From Deinococcus fonticola (lineage in GTDB: Bacteria; Deinococcota; Deinococci; Deinococcales; Deinococcaceae), in contig NZ_SMMH01000031.1 in the NCBI RefSeq assembly GCF_004634215.1, positions 1-40,925 of the forward strand: 40,925 bases of DNA. The letters run 5' to 3'. This document shows, piece by piece, positions 1 through 6,987 of the stretch; within the stretch, counting starts at the first letter, position 1; each line of letters opens with the position of its first letter. The notes below the pieces were generated by a model. The model made no database searches and was not told the origin of the DNA. It saw only the letters and a list, made by a program, of their open reading frames with translations. Made by a program: the position numbers and the translations under genes.

Positions 1-49
<49 letters not shown>

Positions 50-50
50 C

Positions 51-130
<80 letters not shown>

Positions 131-155
131 AAAACCGTACCTTTGCTTAAGATGT

Positions 156-178
156 CCCGCAGTGTAGCGGGGCTTTTT
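156..178 (+). terminator. Rho-independent terminator
   Basis: Stem CCCGC (156-160) pairs with GCGGG (167-171) over a 6-base loop, followed by GC and five T. It probably ends transcription of a gene that lies left of the window. Confidence 0.6.
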
Positions 179-270
179 CGTTTTCTGCCGCCAGGCCAAC
201 CCCCAGAAATGGAGGACGGTCAGGCGGCTTTTTTATTGGTGGTGGTTTCCTTGAGTGATGAATAGCATCT

Positions 271-292
271 AGCCCGCGCTTTTGCGCGGGCT
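271..292. repeat. Perfect 9-bp hairpin
   Basis: AGCCCGCGC at 271-279 and its exact complement at 284-292 enclose a TTTT loop. The T run after it is broken (GTCTTGTC), so it is a weak terminator at best. It may insulate the downstream operon. Confidence 0.5.
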
Positions 293-319
293 GTCTTGTC
301 GAGCGTTTCACAATTCAGC

Positions 320-354
320 GTGTGGGTGAAGCGTCGGCATGTATTACCCCACAC
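320..354. promoter_or_regulatory. Inverted repeat before the first gene
   Basis: GTGTGGG (320-326) and CCCACAC (348-354) flank 21 bases just upstream of the ribosome binding site of the HTH gene at 372. It could be an operator for that protein or a leader hairpin. Only the symmetry is seen. Confidence 0.35.
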
Positions 355-371
355 GCGAAGGAGAAACCTCC

Positions 372-566
372 ATGACCGTAAATAATGACGCGCCCCGCCT
401 GACCTTTCAGCCTGAAGAAGTAGCGCCCATGCTGGGCATTGGGCGTGGCAGTATCTACCAATTGATCCGCGCCAGGCAAATCAGGAGCATTCGAGTAGGG
501 CGGAAAATCCTTATTCCCCGTTCTGCCATTGACGAGTTCCTGAACGGCCAGCAGGAGGCCAAATAA
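372..566 (+). CDS. Excisionase-type helix-turn-helix protein
   Basis: A 64-residue protein of the excisionase/AlpA-like winged-HTH class. A 'pMLGIGRGSIYQLIRARQI' helix-turn-helix is followed by a beta wing 'IRVGRKILIPRSAIDEFL', which is the typical full content of this family. I start it at the ATG at 372 because GAAGGAG lies 8 bases upstream; the longer frame from 339 has no such site. It is the first gene of the replication operon and its stop overlaps the next start (TAATG). Proteins of this class act as recombination directionality factors or as activators of satellite-element genes. With an integrase in the same element either role fits. DNA-binding call firm, exact role inferred. Confidence 0.85.
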   Translation: MTVNNDAPRLTFQPEEVAPMLGIGRGSIYQLIRARQIRSIRVGRKILIPRSAIDEFLNGQQEAK

Positions 567-877
567 TGAACCGCCCTGAGCAAGAGGGCGGCGCGGCAAC
601 TGCCAGCAGTATACCGGACGTGCTGGGCCTGAAGCACGCCGATGGAAGCCCCCAGACCCGTGAAAGTTGCCTGTTCTGGGCAAACGAGGCGGCCCGTGTG
701 TACGCCCTGCGTAGCCAGGAGCGTGAAGGACTGCTGTGCAATTTCGACGGTGATCCCGTCGAGGCTCAAATGCTGGCCGAAATTGAGCAGGAAATGCGTG
801 AAATGCACGCCGTTCAAGATGTGTGGCAGGCAAAAGTCAAGCTCTTTGACGTGCTGGCCGAGCAGGTGAACAAATGA
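566..877 (+). CDS. Small unknown protein of the replication operon
   Basis: A 103-residue acidic, mostly helical protein that I do not recognise. The C-terminal half (after about residue 65) is predicted helical with many Glu and Gln, so a coiled coil or dimer interface is possible. It overlaps the HTH gene by one base and the primase gene by four (ATGA), which argues for translational coupling and a real gene. No Cys pairs, signal peptide or membrane segment are seen. It may be an accessory replication or regulatory factor, by position only. Confidence 0.75.
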   Translation: MNRPEQEGGAATASSIPDVLGLKHADGSPQTRESCLFWANEAARVYALRSQEREGLLCNFDGDPVEAQMLAEIEQEMREMHAVQDVWQAKVKLFDVLAEQVNK

Positions 878-2088
878 AGCGCGGTGAACTGCTGGACGGG
901 GTAAACCTCGTTTACCTGATCGCGCAGGAGTGCGGCCCTGATGCCGTGCGCGGCCTGAACCCGCAGCGCGGCGGGGTGATCTGCGACCCGTGCCCCGGCC
1001 ATGAAGAACAGAACCCCAGTTTCAGCGTGTACCGCAAGGGGAACCGCTGGCGCTGGAAACGTCATGGAGGGGATGACGCAGGCGGGGACGCTTACGGCTT
1101 CCTTCTCCGCATGGGGTACGCCCCTGAAGCCGCCTGGGAGAACCTGGCACGCTTCCAGGGCGTGACGGTGCCCGCGTGGGAGTCCAGTCCGCAGACCCCC
1201 CGCTTTGCCCCTGATCCCCTTCAGGAAGCCCGCTGGACGCTGGAGAAGTGCAGCCCGCTCACCCCGGCGGAAATGGAGAAGGTGGCCCGGCTGACCTTGC
1301 CACTTTCCAGCGTGGCAGCGCGTGACCTTCAGCGGCGCGGCCTGCTGAACTGGGATGGATTGGAAGTGCTGACGCTGGCTAGCAACTTTCGCACCCGTGA
1401 CGGGAAGCTGCTGGCCCGTGCCGGTTCCCCTGTCCTGCTGATCCGTGGCCCTGACGGGCAGGTATGGGGCGTGAAAGTGCGGAACCTGGGCAGCAAGGAC
1501 GCCCTGGAAGCTCAGAAAATGCAGCGATACGTGTACCGTGTTGCCGGGCACGGTGCCCCGGCATGGTGCAGCCCGGATTACGGCCACGGTGACGCCGTGC
1601 TGATCGTCGAGGGGGAACTGAACGGCGCGGCGGCCAGCCGGGCATTCAGTGAGGCGGGGCTGAAGGTGGACGTGCAAGGGCTGGCCGGTGCCGGTGGAAC
1701 CCCGTTCCTTCATGGCCTTCATGGGAAGCCCGTATTCCTGTACGCCGATCCTGACCCCGCCGGGGTGGCCTGCGTTGATCGTGTCGGCCAGGTGACCCGC
1801 AGTGCTGGTGCCCGTGAAGTGAAGGTGCTTCTTTCAGAATCTGAGGACTTCTGCGACCTGCTAGGCCGCCTGGGCGTGTCCACTTTCGCGGGCATTCTGG
1901 CGCACCGTATGGAGGCAGCGGAACCCTGGCAATACTGGCAAAAAGGCAATACTGGCAAAAATGGCCTGCCAGTAAACAATGCTGTCCAGCACGCGGGAAA
2001 CGATTACTGGCAAACTGGCAATACATACCAGGGATGGGGCGCTTCTGACGCTTCCGGCTGGGGTGCGGCTGACCGGGGCGGGTGGTAA
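874..2088 (+). CDS. DNA primase-like protein with CHC2-type finger and TOPRIM domain
   Basis: A 404-residue protein. A degenerate CHC2 zinc finger lies at residues 37-75 (C37, C40, H43, then NPSFSVY and GGDAYGFL); the fourth ligand is not a clear Cys. A TOPRIM domain lies at about 239-300, with catalytic Glu245 in IVEGELNG and the DxD pair 291/293 in YADPDPAG. This is the fold of DnaG-type and phage/satellite primases. The last 55 residues are a low-complexity Gly/Trp/Gln/Asn tail encoded by iteron-like DNA repeats (1933-2020). The gene overlaps its neighbours by 4 and 7 bases, and the helicase-like ATPase follows directly, so it most likely primes replication of the element. Confidence 0.87.
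   Translation: MKRGELLDGVNLVYLIAQECGPDAVRGLNPQRGGVICDPCPGHEEQNPSFSVYRKGNRWRWKRHGGDDAGGDAYGFLLRMGYAPEAAWENLARFQGVTVPAWESSPQTPRFAPDPLQEARWTLEKCSPLTPAEMEKVARLTLPLSSVAARDLQRRGLLNWDGLEVLTLASNFRTRDGKLLARAGSPVLLIRGPDGQVWGVKVRNLGSKDALEAQKMQRYVYRVAGHGAPAWCSPDYGHGDAVLIVEGELNGAAASRAFSEAGLKVDVQGLAGAGGTPFLHGLHGKPVFLYADPDPAGVACVDRVGQVTRSAGAREVKVLLSESEDFCDLLGRLGVSTFAGILAHRMEAAEPWQYWQKGNTGKNGLPVNNAVQHAGNDYWQTGNTYQGWGASDASGWGAADRGGW
1933..2033. repeat. Iteron-like TACTGGCA repeats inside the primase gene
   Basis: TACTGGCA occurs at 1933, 1950 and 2005, a variant AACTGGCA at 2013, and one inverted copy at 1967-1974. The cluster lies at the 3' end of the primase gene, directly before the RepA-like gene. Positions 2001-2033 are the exact reverse complement of 5860-5892. 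Such clusters beside replication genes often bind an initiator; binding here is inference. Confidence 0.6.
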
Positions 2089-3245
2089 GCGTGGCCCTGA
2101 AAATCATTGACCTTACCGCCCAACTCCGACACATTGAATTCCTTGTGCCGGGCCTGATCCCCGCCGGTTACATCACAATTGGGGCATCGAGGGAAGGAAT
2201 CGGGAAAACCATGATCTTCTCTGGCCTGGCGTGGCAGATGACGCGGCCGGCAGGACGCGGGGAATTCCTGGGGCAACCTGTCCCGCACGGGCCTGTTATT
2301 TACCTGAACACGGACGCGGCAGACGGTGAAGCGCGTTCCGTGCGTCACTGGCTGGAACAGCACCGCAACACGTACCCGGACGGGGACATGAACGGCGTGA
2401 CGGTGCTGGAGAGTACGGGCGCGGGCCTGACCATCGAGGAATTCACGGAACTCCTGAACATGGCAAAAGAGATGGGGGCGCGGTGCGTCATCATTGACAG
2501 CTTCATGGGCACCTTTCCCGGAATTGACGGGAACAAACTTCAGGACGCCCTACGGCCCATGTTTGCCCTGCGAGACTTTGCGGCGCAGACGGGTGCGGCG
2601 GTGATCGTGCTGGATCACTTGCCTAAGAAGGGCGCTAACGAGAAAGAAGGGGATCGTGGGGTGATGGGCAGCACCGGCAAGGGCGCACAGGCCCGCGCTA
2701 TTCACCTGCTGACCCGTGTTCCCCCGCGTGACGTGGAAGGGCGCGAGGTATTGCGCTGGGAAGTCAGGAAGAACAGTTTTGCAAAGTCTGGCCACGCCTT
2801 GGGCATCGAGGTAGAACGCCTGGAAGATACAGAAGGGCGCGTGTACGGCGTCAATCTGAATCCCTGCGAACTGCCAGAGGAACCGGAGGGCCGGGACACC
2901 CGCTCAGACCGTGCTAAGGCCGCTGTCATCGCGCTACTGAGTGAACGTGCCGGGCAGTCTGTCCCTCACGGTGAGCTGCTGGCCGTGGCGATCAAAGGCG
3001 GGAACGTGAAGGAACGCAGCGCACAGCAGGCCGTCCGGGAAGCCCTGGGCAACCTGGGCGGGCTGGTGCGTGAAGTCAGGATGGGCGGGCGCGGTGCCCC
3101 ACGGGCTTACGTGTACGGCGCAGAAGTCCAGCCGGAACCCGCGTCACCGGATGACGTGCCGCTGATCGTCGAGGAACCCAAAAGCGAAAAAATTTCGCAT
3201 TTGAAGGAACAGGATTCAAAACCTGAAGAGGTGCTGACGTGGTAA
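2082..3245 (+). CDS. RepA-like hexameric replicative ATPase/helicase
   Basis: A 387-residue RecA-fold ATPase resembling plasmid RepA helicases and phage/satellite AAA_25 proteins. Walker A is at residues 34-43 (GASREGIGKT), Walker B at 135-140 (CVIIDS), and a sensor-like strand at 174-179 (VIVLDH). The C-terminal third, after about residue 265, reads as a winged-helix domain. The start is GTG: 2082 overlaps the primase stop, and an in-frame GTG at 2091 is an alternative. Paired with the upstream TOPRIM protein it gives the element its own priming and unwinding activity. The stop overlaps the next gene by 7 bases. Confidence 0.87.
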   Translation: MVSVALKIIDLTAQLRHIEFLVPGLIPAGYITIGASREGIGKTMIFSGLAWQMTRPAGRGEFLGQPVPHGPVIYLNTDAADGEARSVRHWLEQHRNTYPDGDMNGVTVLESTGAGLTIEEFTELLNMAKEMGARCVIIDSFMGTFPGIDGNKLQDALRPMFALRDFAAQTGAAVIVLDHLPKKGANEKEGDRGVMGSTGKGAQARAIHLLTRVPPRDVEGREVLRWEVRKNSFAKSGHALGIEVERLEDTEGRVYGVNLNPCELPEEPEGRDTRSDRAKAAVIALLSERAGQSVPHGELLAVAIKGGNVKERSAQQAVREALGNLGGLVREVRMGGRGAPRAYVYGAEVQPEPASPDDVPLIVEEPKSEKISHLKEQDSKPEEVLTW

Positions 3246-3619
3246 CGCATGACCTTCTGCGGGAACTGGAGGGGCGCGGTGTCCGGCTGGCCGTCGAGGG
3301 TGGGCGGCTGGTGGCCCGTGGCCCACAGGGCGCAGTCACGCCGGAACTGGCCGGGCAGATCAGGGCACAGAAGGCGGAACTGATGACGGCACTCACCGCC
3401 AGCAGCAAGGGCCAGCTTGCCCCCCTGCCTGAACCCCTGGCGCGGATGGTGGCGGCGGCCATCAGTCCCGGCCTGAACTTCCCTGCGAGTCTGCCGGGCG
3501 GCATGGTGCCCCGCCTGGGGGATTACGTGCTGGCGTGCGCGGCCCTGTACGCCGTGGGTTGTGAACCGGAACGCCAGTTACAGGGCTTGTGGGCAGCAAG
3601 AGGGGCGTGGGCGGCATGA
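3239..3619 (+). CDS. Small protein with TubC N-terminal docking-like domain
   Basis: A 126-residue protein with a GTG start overlapping the ATPase gene. Its first 60 residues ('LLRELEGRGVRLAVEGGRLV', then GPQGAVTPEL and RAQKAELMTAL) match the pattern of the TubC N-terminal docking domain, known from NRPS/PKS enzymes but also frequent next to primases on mobile elements. The rest, residues 65-126, I do not recognise; it contains Pro-rich and Ala/Gly-rich stretches. There are no synthase genes here, so a docking role in a replication complex is more likely. Overlap with the next gene is ATGA. Confidence 0.75.
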   Translation: MVTHDLLRELEGRGVRLAVEGGRLVARGPQGAVTPELAGQIRAQKAELMTALTASSKGQLAPLPEPLARMVAAAISPGLNFPASLPGGMVPRLGDYVLACAALYAVGCEPERQLQGLWAARGAWAA

Positions 3620-3858
3620 CACCCCTTCAATGTGTTGTCCTGAGTGCTTACGCCCTGCTGTCCCCCACAACGCACCCCTCCCGGCAAGTGATCGAGCAGG
3701 CGACCCGGCACCGTGCCCTGACGCCCACAGCAAAGCGGGTGGCCGTCACTCTGGCGGAACACGCCGGACTGATGGAACGGGGCAGGCTCACAGAGTTTGG
3801 ACGCATGGCCGCAAAAGCCCACCTGAAGCGCCTGAACGGGCAAGGAAGTGGAGCATGA
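3616..3858 (+). CDS. Small unknown protein, possibly winged helix
   Basis: An 80-residue protein I do not recognise. I choose the ATG at 3616 because it overlaps the preceding stop as ATGA, matching the rest of the operon. Residues 15-65 look helical with a repeated 'LT..AKRVAVTLAEHAGLMERGRL' pattern, as in winged-helix proteins. It ends in ATGA overlap with the next gene. Confidence 0.65.
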   Translation: MTPLQCVVLSAYALLSPTTHPSRQVIEQATRHRALTPTAKRVAVTLAEHAGLMERGRLTEFGRMAAKAHLKRLNGQGSGA

Positions 3859-4091
3859 CCAAGGAACGCGAGCAGCTCCAGGCGGCCCTTACGGACGCCT
3901 TCAAACGCGCCCAGACCCGTGCAAAGCGTGAAGCACCACGAGCAAAACAGGGCTGGCACACCAGACCTCTCGAAGTCATCATGCTGAATCTGCTGGGCGG
4001 TGCCGGATACCTGAACCCGGACGGCACCCTGACGGATGAAGGGGCGCGGTTTGTCAGGAAGATGCTGAAGAACGGTCAAGAACCCAGATGA
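3855..4091 (+). CDS. Small basic unknown protein, last gene of the operon
   Basis: A 78-residue protein starting at ATG 3855 within the ATGA overlap. The N-terminal half is a charged helix rich in Arg and Lys (residues 1-35). The C-terminal half, 'LLGGAGYLNPDGTLTDEGARF', resembles the end of the preceding protein ('LAEHAGLMERGRLTEFGRM'), so the two may share a fold. It is followed by a strong terminator at 4129, which closes the operon. Function unknown. Confidence 0.65.
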   Translation: MTKEREQLQAALTDAFKRAQTRAKREAPRAKQGWHTRPLEVIMLNLLGGAGYLNPDGTLTDEGARFVRKMLKNGQEPR

Positions 4092-4128
4092 AAGGCACGC
4101 GCAAGTGTTGTCAGCCGGATACCTTCCT

Positions 4129-4153
4129 AGCCCTGCGCCAGCGGGGCTTTTTT
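4129..4153 (+). terminator. Rho-independent terminator of the replication operon
   Basis: An 8-bp stem (4129-4136 with 4141-4148, one G-T pair, GCCA loop) is followed by a run of T. It lies 38 bases after the last stop codon of the operon. Confidence 0.8.
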
Positions 4154-4335
4154 CGGTCTGAAGTCTCTCACGATCAGCGAAACTCCGAAAGTGTAAGGGT
4201 TGTCTGACGCGGGGCATGGGAACGCCGGGCAGCAGGAGGGGACTATCCCCCTTCCCCAGTTCTCAACCCCTGTGCGTCAGCGCGTCCAGCCAGGTGGACG
4301 AGTCCCCTATCCGTGCTGAACGCTGTTTCTTCAAG

Positions 4336-4347
4336 CATACTGAGGGC
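4336..4347 (+). promoter_or_regulatory. Leaderless-type -10 box
   Basis: CATACT at 4336-4341 ends 6 bases before the ATG at 4348, the spacing expected when transcription starts at the start codon. A possible poor -35 (GTGCTG, 4313-4318) is 17 bases upstream. Confidence 0.45.
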
Positions 4348-4713
4348 ATGAGTAGAGGGCATGGGTGGGTGATGCGCGGTGTGCTGGAGATGCTGGGGGA
4401 TCGTGGGCGGGCCAGCACGCCGGAACTGTGCGCGGCCCTGTTCCCGGCAGGGACTCGCCCGGCTCTGGAGTCCACACGCCGGGCGCTGAGGCGGCTGGTG
4501 AAGGAAGGCCATGTTTCCCTGCTGGGCTTCAATGTGCTGGGTGAACGGGTGTTCTGCCTGGCGGCGCAGCGTGAAAGGCTGGTGTGCCCCTGGGCGAAAG
4601 ATACGCCGATGGGGAACTTCATCCGGGCACAACGGCGGCACCGCATGAAACAGCATTTAGGCTGGGCGGTACGGCTGTGGAACAGCACGCGGGTTCCCCT
4701 GACGGCGCAGTGA
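4348..4713 (+). CDS. Winged-helix protein of unknown role
   Basis: A 121-residue protein. I start it at ATG 4348, just after a leaderless-type -10 box; the frame is open upstream to 4216 but that stretch is Pro/Ser-rich and unlike protein. Residues 10-65 fit a winged-helix fold ('LEMLGDRGRASTPELCAALF', then an Arg-rich recognition helix and the wing 'GHVSLLGFNVLGERVFCLA'). The C-terminal 45 residues are basic. It could be a transcription regulator of the element. It stands alone after the operon terminator and is probably expressed from its own promoter. ATG 4372 is an alternative start. Confidence 0.65.
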   Translation: MSRGHGWVMRGVLEMLGDRGRASTPELCAALFPAGTRPALESTRRALRRLVKEGHVSLLGFNVLGERVFCLAAQRERLVCPWAKDTPMGNFIRAQRRHRMKQHLGWAVRLWNSTRVPLTAQ

Positions 4714-4824
4714 GCCGGGACTATAGCTGGGGAAATTCACAGGGGGGTTAATTGAACCTTTGAACCCCGTACCCTTCCCCCCTACGCCCGGTCAATATTG
4801 CCTGTCGGTAATTGAGCAGCGGTG

Positions 4825-4836
4825 TACGGTAAGGAT
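4825..4836 (+). promoter_or_regulatory. Leaderless-type -10 box
   Basis: TACGGT at 4825-4830 fits TANNNT and ends 6 bases before ATG 4837. No good -35 is visible. Confidence 0.45.
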
Positions 4837-5475
4837 ATGGCAGACAATCAGAATCCGCCCCCTGAAGGGTTGAGCGAGGCAGATAAGGCCAGGATTCGGG
4901 CCGAGGAAGAGTATCGGGCGCAAGTCCAGTCTGACCTGAAGAAAACACCTGCACAGATTCAGCTTGAGAAGGCACAAGCTGAGCGTGAGGCAAAAGCGAA
5001 GGCCATCAAGGAACAGCAGGAAGCAGACAAGGCCAAAGAGGTAGCACGCCGGGCTGCACTGACCGCAGACCAACGAAAAAAAGAAGATCGCCAGAATGCC
5101 GCTACAGGCGTGGGATGCCTTACCGTTTCAATCGCAGCGCTTTTTCTTGGTTTATGGGCGTGTGGCATCATCCCCTATAACAAGAAAGCTCCTGTGACCA
5201 ATTCAGCAGCTTCAGCACAAGCAGAAAGTGATGTGGATTGGACGCCGGAAATGCAAGCCCAGTGGGACGCCAGGGAAAAATGCGTGCTGGCGGTGAACGA
5301 AAAGCTAGGCGGATCATCGCCTAACGTCGATTCGGACATAGAAAATGTGCGGCGTACCGAGGGGAATAACTGGATTTGGGAAAGCTGGGCAAAGGATTTT
5401 GACGGAACAAGTGAAGTCACAAAGCTCTTCACCTGTCGCATTGTCGATGGCACAGCCAGTATTGAATTCAAGTGA
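4837..5475 (+). CDS. Single-span membrane protein with charged coiled-coil N-terminus
   Basis: A 212-residue protein. Residues 1-90 are highly charged (Lys, Glu, Ala, Gln-rich) and look like a cytoplasmic coiled coil. Residues about 92-112 form one membrane span ('GCLTVSIAALFLGLWACGII'). The rest is a soluble domain with two Cys that could sit outside the membrane and form a disulfide. I choose ATG 4837 because a TANNNT box lies right before it; the frame opens at 4822. I do not recognise the family. It is a cargo gene of the element and is less GC-rich than its neighbours. Confidence 0.7.
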   Translation: MADNQNPPPEGLSEADKARIRAEEEYRAQVQSDLKKTPAQIQLEKAQAEREAKAKAIKEQQEADKAKEVARRAALTADQRKKEDRQNAATGVGCLTVSIAALFLGLWACGIIPYNKKAPVTNSAASAQAESDVDWTPEMQAQWDAREKCVLAVNEKLGGSSPNVDSDIENVRRTEGNNWIWESWAKDFDGTSEVTKLFTCRIVDGTASIEFK

Positions 5476-5859
5476 GCGCGTCAGGGTTTCCCCTCGAATG
5501 CAGAGGAAGCAAACTGTCGCAGATCGTTACAGTTTGCCGGGCTTCCTGCTGTGCATTTGTGCCGCCGACCAACTTACCCGCGCCGGTAAGAAGGTGCTGA
5601 CTGGGGAAATTCCCCAGTTGAATAAGCGCACAGGGCTAAACAGGGGTGTTGATGTTGTCGCTACCCTTATTCTCCACGCGCACGGGGCACACTGTCACGC
5701 CCGGCTACAGTGTCAACTTCCATTTGAAACGGCAGTTGGTGGGGATTCCGTTTCAAACGGCACCCTCTACAAACGGGGATTGTCCTGTACGCACTCGCGT
5801 TTCAGATCGCTCAAATTGAGCGGTTCCCAAATGTCCAAATTCTGGACTTTTGCCGGTTG

Positions 5860-5960
5860 CCCTGGTATGTATTGCCAGTTTGCCAGTAATCGGTTTTTCC
5901 CTGCTGGGTGCGGTGTTTTTACTGGTAGCGTGTTTTTGCCAGTAATCGAGTCTGCCAGTA
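5860..5960. repeat. Second iteron cluster, inverted copy of 1933-2033
   Basis: TGCCAGTA occurs at 5881, 5937 and 5953, with variants TGCCAGTT at 5873 and inverted TACTGGTA at 5920-5927. Positions 5860-5892 are the exact reverse complement of 2001-2033 inside the primase gene, and the homology continues with changes to about 5945. It is a diverged inverted duplication. Confidence 0.75.
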
Positions 5961-6100
5961 AAAATGAAGGCCACAGGAAGCCCGTGAAGGCCGTTCAAAA
6001 AGGCGCTGAGGGTATTTACACCTGATGTTTTTGGGTGCATCCCCAAAAAGGGGCACCTGGCCGGGTGCGTGGATGCTTCTTTTCGGTGGCGTCACCAAAA

Positions 6101-6189
6101 ACTTATTCCTCGCGTGCATGGGTGCTTCGGTGAATTTGATGTTGTGGCAATTTGCCACGACCTTATTCCCTCGCGTGCGTGGGTGCTTC
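6101..6189. repeat. Tandem conserved linkers of the hairpin array
   Basis: Two near-identical blocks, 6101-6128 and 6161-6189, share CTTATTCC, TCGCGTGC and TGGGTGCTTC. A partial copy stands at 6214-6228 and a remnant at 6061-6079. Each block follows a different palindrome. A related block at 5785-5805 (CCTGTAC, CTCGCG, TTTCAG) matches 6209-6235, again before a different palindrome. Confidence 0.7.
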
Positions 6190-6305
6190 CCCGAGTTGGT
6201 ACAGGTTTCCTGTACTTATTCCCTCGCGCTTTCAGTCTCGGAATTTCCGAGGTTGTCACAGGCTCTGACAACTTCATCCCCTGGCATGGGACTTCACTTT
6301 CTGTC

Positions 6306-6331
6306 ACAAAAAACCCGGCACTCAGGCCGGG
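6306..6331 (-). terminator. Terminator of the minus-strand operon
   Basis: Read on the minus strand, CCCGG (6331-6327) pairs with CCGGG (6318-6314) over an 8-base loop, followed by six T. It lies 20 bases after the stop codon of the zinc-ribbon gene. Confidence 0.8.
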
Positions 6332-6350
6332 GCGGTTGATCGAGGTGGGC

Positions 6351-6626
6351 TTAGCGGGTGGCCGTGTTCAGGATTTCCGCCAGGGCTTCCCCTGCTATTT
6401 CCTGCGCCAGGATGCCCGCTTCATCGTCGGCATACTGAATGATTCTGGAGTGAGCGGCCCAGGTGAGAAAGTAATCTTTCATGGCCGTTTTAAGCAGTGA
6501 GCGCAGGTGATCGTGGGCAGCATGAGCCAGGGCGTAATGAGTCATGCACTGCGGGCAAAGCACCTCATCCCATACGGACTGAACGGCGTCAGGTGCCCCG
6601 CAACCATCACACCGCTGGCCGCTCAT
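6351..6626 (-). CDS. Small zinc-ribbon protein
   Basis: A 91-residue protein with two CxxC pairs (C6/C9 and C24/C27) forming a zinc ribbon, then a long helical region rich in Ala and His. It is the third gene of the minus-strand operon and its ATG overlaps the preceding stop by 4 bases. A terminator follows. Small ribbons of this kind are common on phages and satellites and may bind nucleic acid; I cannot name the function. Confidence 0.65.
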   Translation of the reverse strand: MSGQRCDGCGAPDAVQSVWDEVLCPQCMTHYALAHAAHDHLRSLLKTAMKDYFLTWAAHSRIIQYADDEAGILAQEIAGEALAEILNTATR

Positions 6627-6886
6627 GCCGTCACCGCCTGGAGGTTCAGGACGCGGCGCACAGTGTCAGTCAGTGACGCGGGAACGTGGTAGCAGGCGGG
6701 CTTGCTGGTGGTGTAATCCCCAATCAGCACGGCGTTACCTTGAACCGCTTCAGGGATCAGCAGCGGGCGCGGCAGATCGGCCAGGCGGACAACTGTGCCA
6801 GTGTCCAGCACCATCACGGGAGGCTGGCAGGCGTTGAGACTGGTGACGGTGGGCAGAAAGTCAGTGAATGCAGCAAGGTTCAGCAT
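6623..6886 (-). CDS. Small unknown protein
   Basis: An 87-residue protein I do not recognise. It is a mixed alpha/beta sequence with a central beta-rich part ('VMVLDTGTVVRLADLPRPLL'). There is no membrane segment. It ends in an ATGA overlap with the zinc-ribbon gene and follows the 147-residue gene after a 101-base gap holding a perfect 10-bp hairpin (6952-6978). Probably cotranscribed from the promoter at 7509-7536. Confidence 0.6.
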   Translation of the reverse strand: MLNLAAFTDFLPTVTSLNACQPPVMVLDTGTVVRLADLPRPLLIPEAVQGNAVLIGDYTTSKPACYHVPASLTDTVRRVLNLQAVTA

Positions 6887-6951
6887 GGTGTTTTCTCCAG
6901 ATGGGGTGAATGAGGTTCACGTCATGGGGGAGATCAGACTTACCCCATCAC

Positions 6952-6978
6952 AAGGGTGTGATTTCAAGTCACACCCTT
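6952..6978. repeat. Perfect 10-bp hairpin between operon genes
   Basis: AAGGGTGTGA (6952-6961) and its exact complement (6969-6978) enclose a 7-base loop. No T run follows on either strand, so it is not a standard terminator. It may stabilise mRNA or lower downstream expression. Confidence 0.6.
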
Positions 6979-6987
6979 GAACGTGAT

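Larger units (their letters stand above)
5476..6305. other. Gene-free region with hairpin array and iterons; candidate origin
   Basis: No credible gene lies here. Open frames present run through palindromes and lack start signals. The region holds at least twelve short hairpins: 5509-5537, 5600-5618, 5689-5713, 5723-5757, 5808-5822, 5833-5847, 6028-6049, 6080-6100, 6141-6161, 6199-6215, 6237-6251, 6252-6272. Several have different stems but the same AAATT/AATTT centre. It also carries a second cluster of TGCCAGTA iterons (5873-5960) and recurring linkers such as TTATTCCCTCGCG. Together with the primase and RepA-like genes, a replication origin is the best guess, unproven. Confidence 0.6.

Noticed and set aside
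187..232. Second terminator at the left edge
   Set aside because: GCCGCC and GGCGGC are followed by T residues, but the loop is 30 bases, so I keep it only as a weak possibility.
6060..6290. Possible CRISPR array
   Set aside because: The repeated linkers are few, unequal in length and partly degraded, and the intervening pieces are palindromes, not unrelated spacers. No cas gene is near.
6025..6500. Open frames through the hairpin array
   Set aside because: They lack ribosome sites, run across perfect palindromes and encode near-repeats of the linker DNA. They are a by-product of the repeats.
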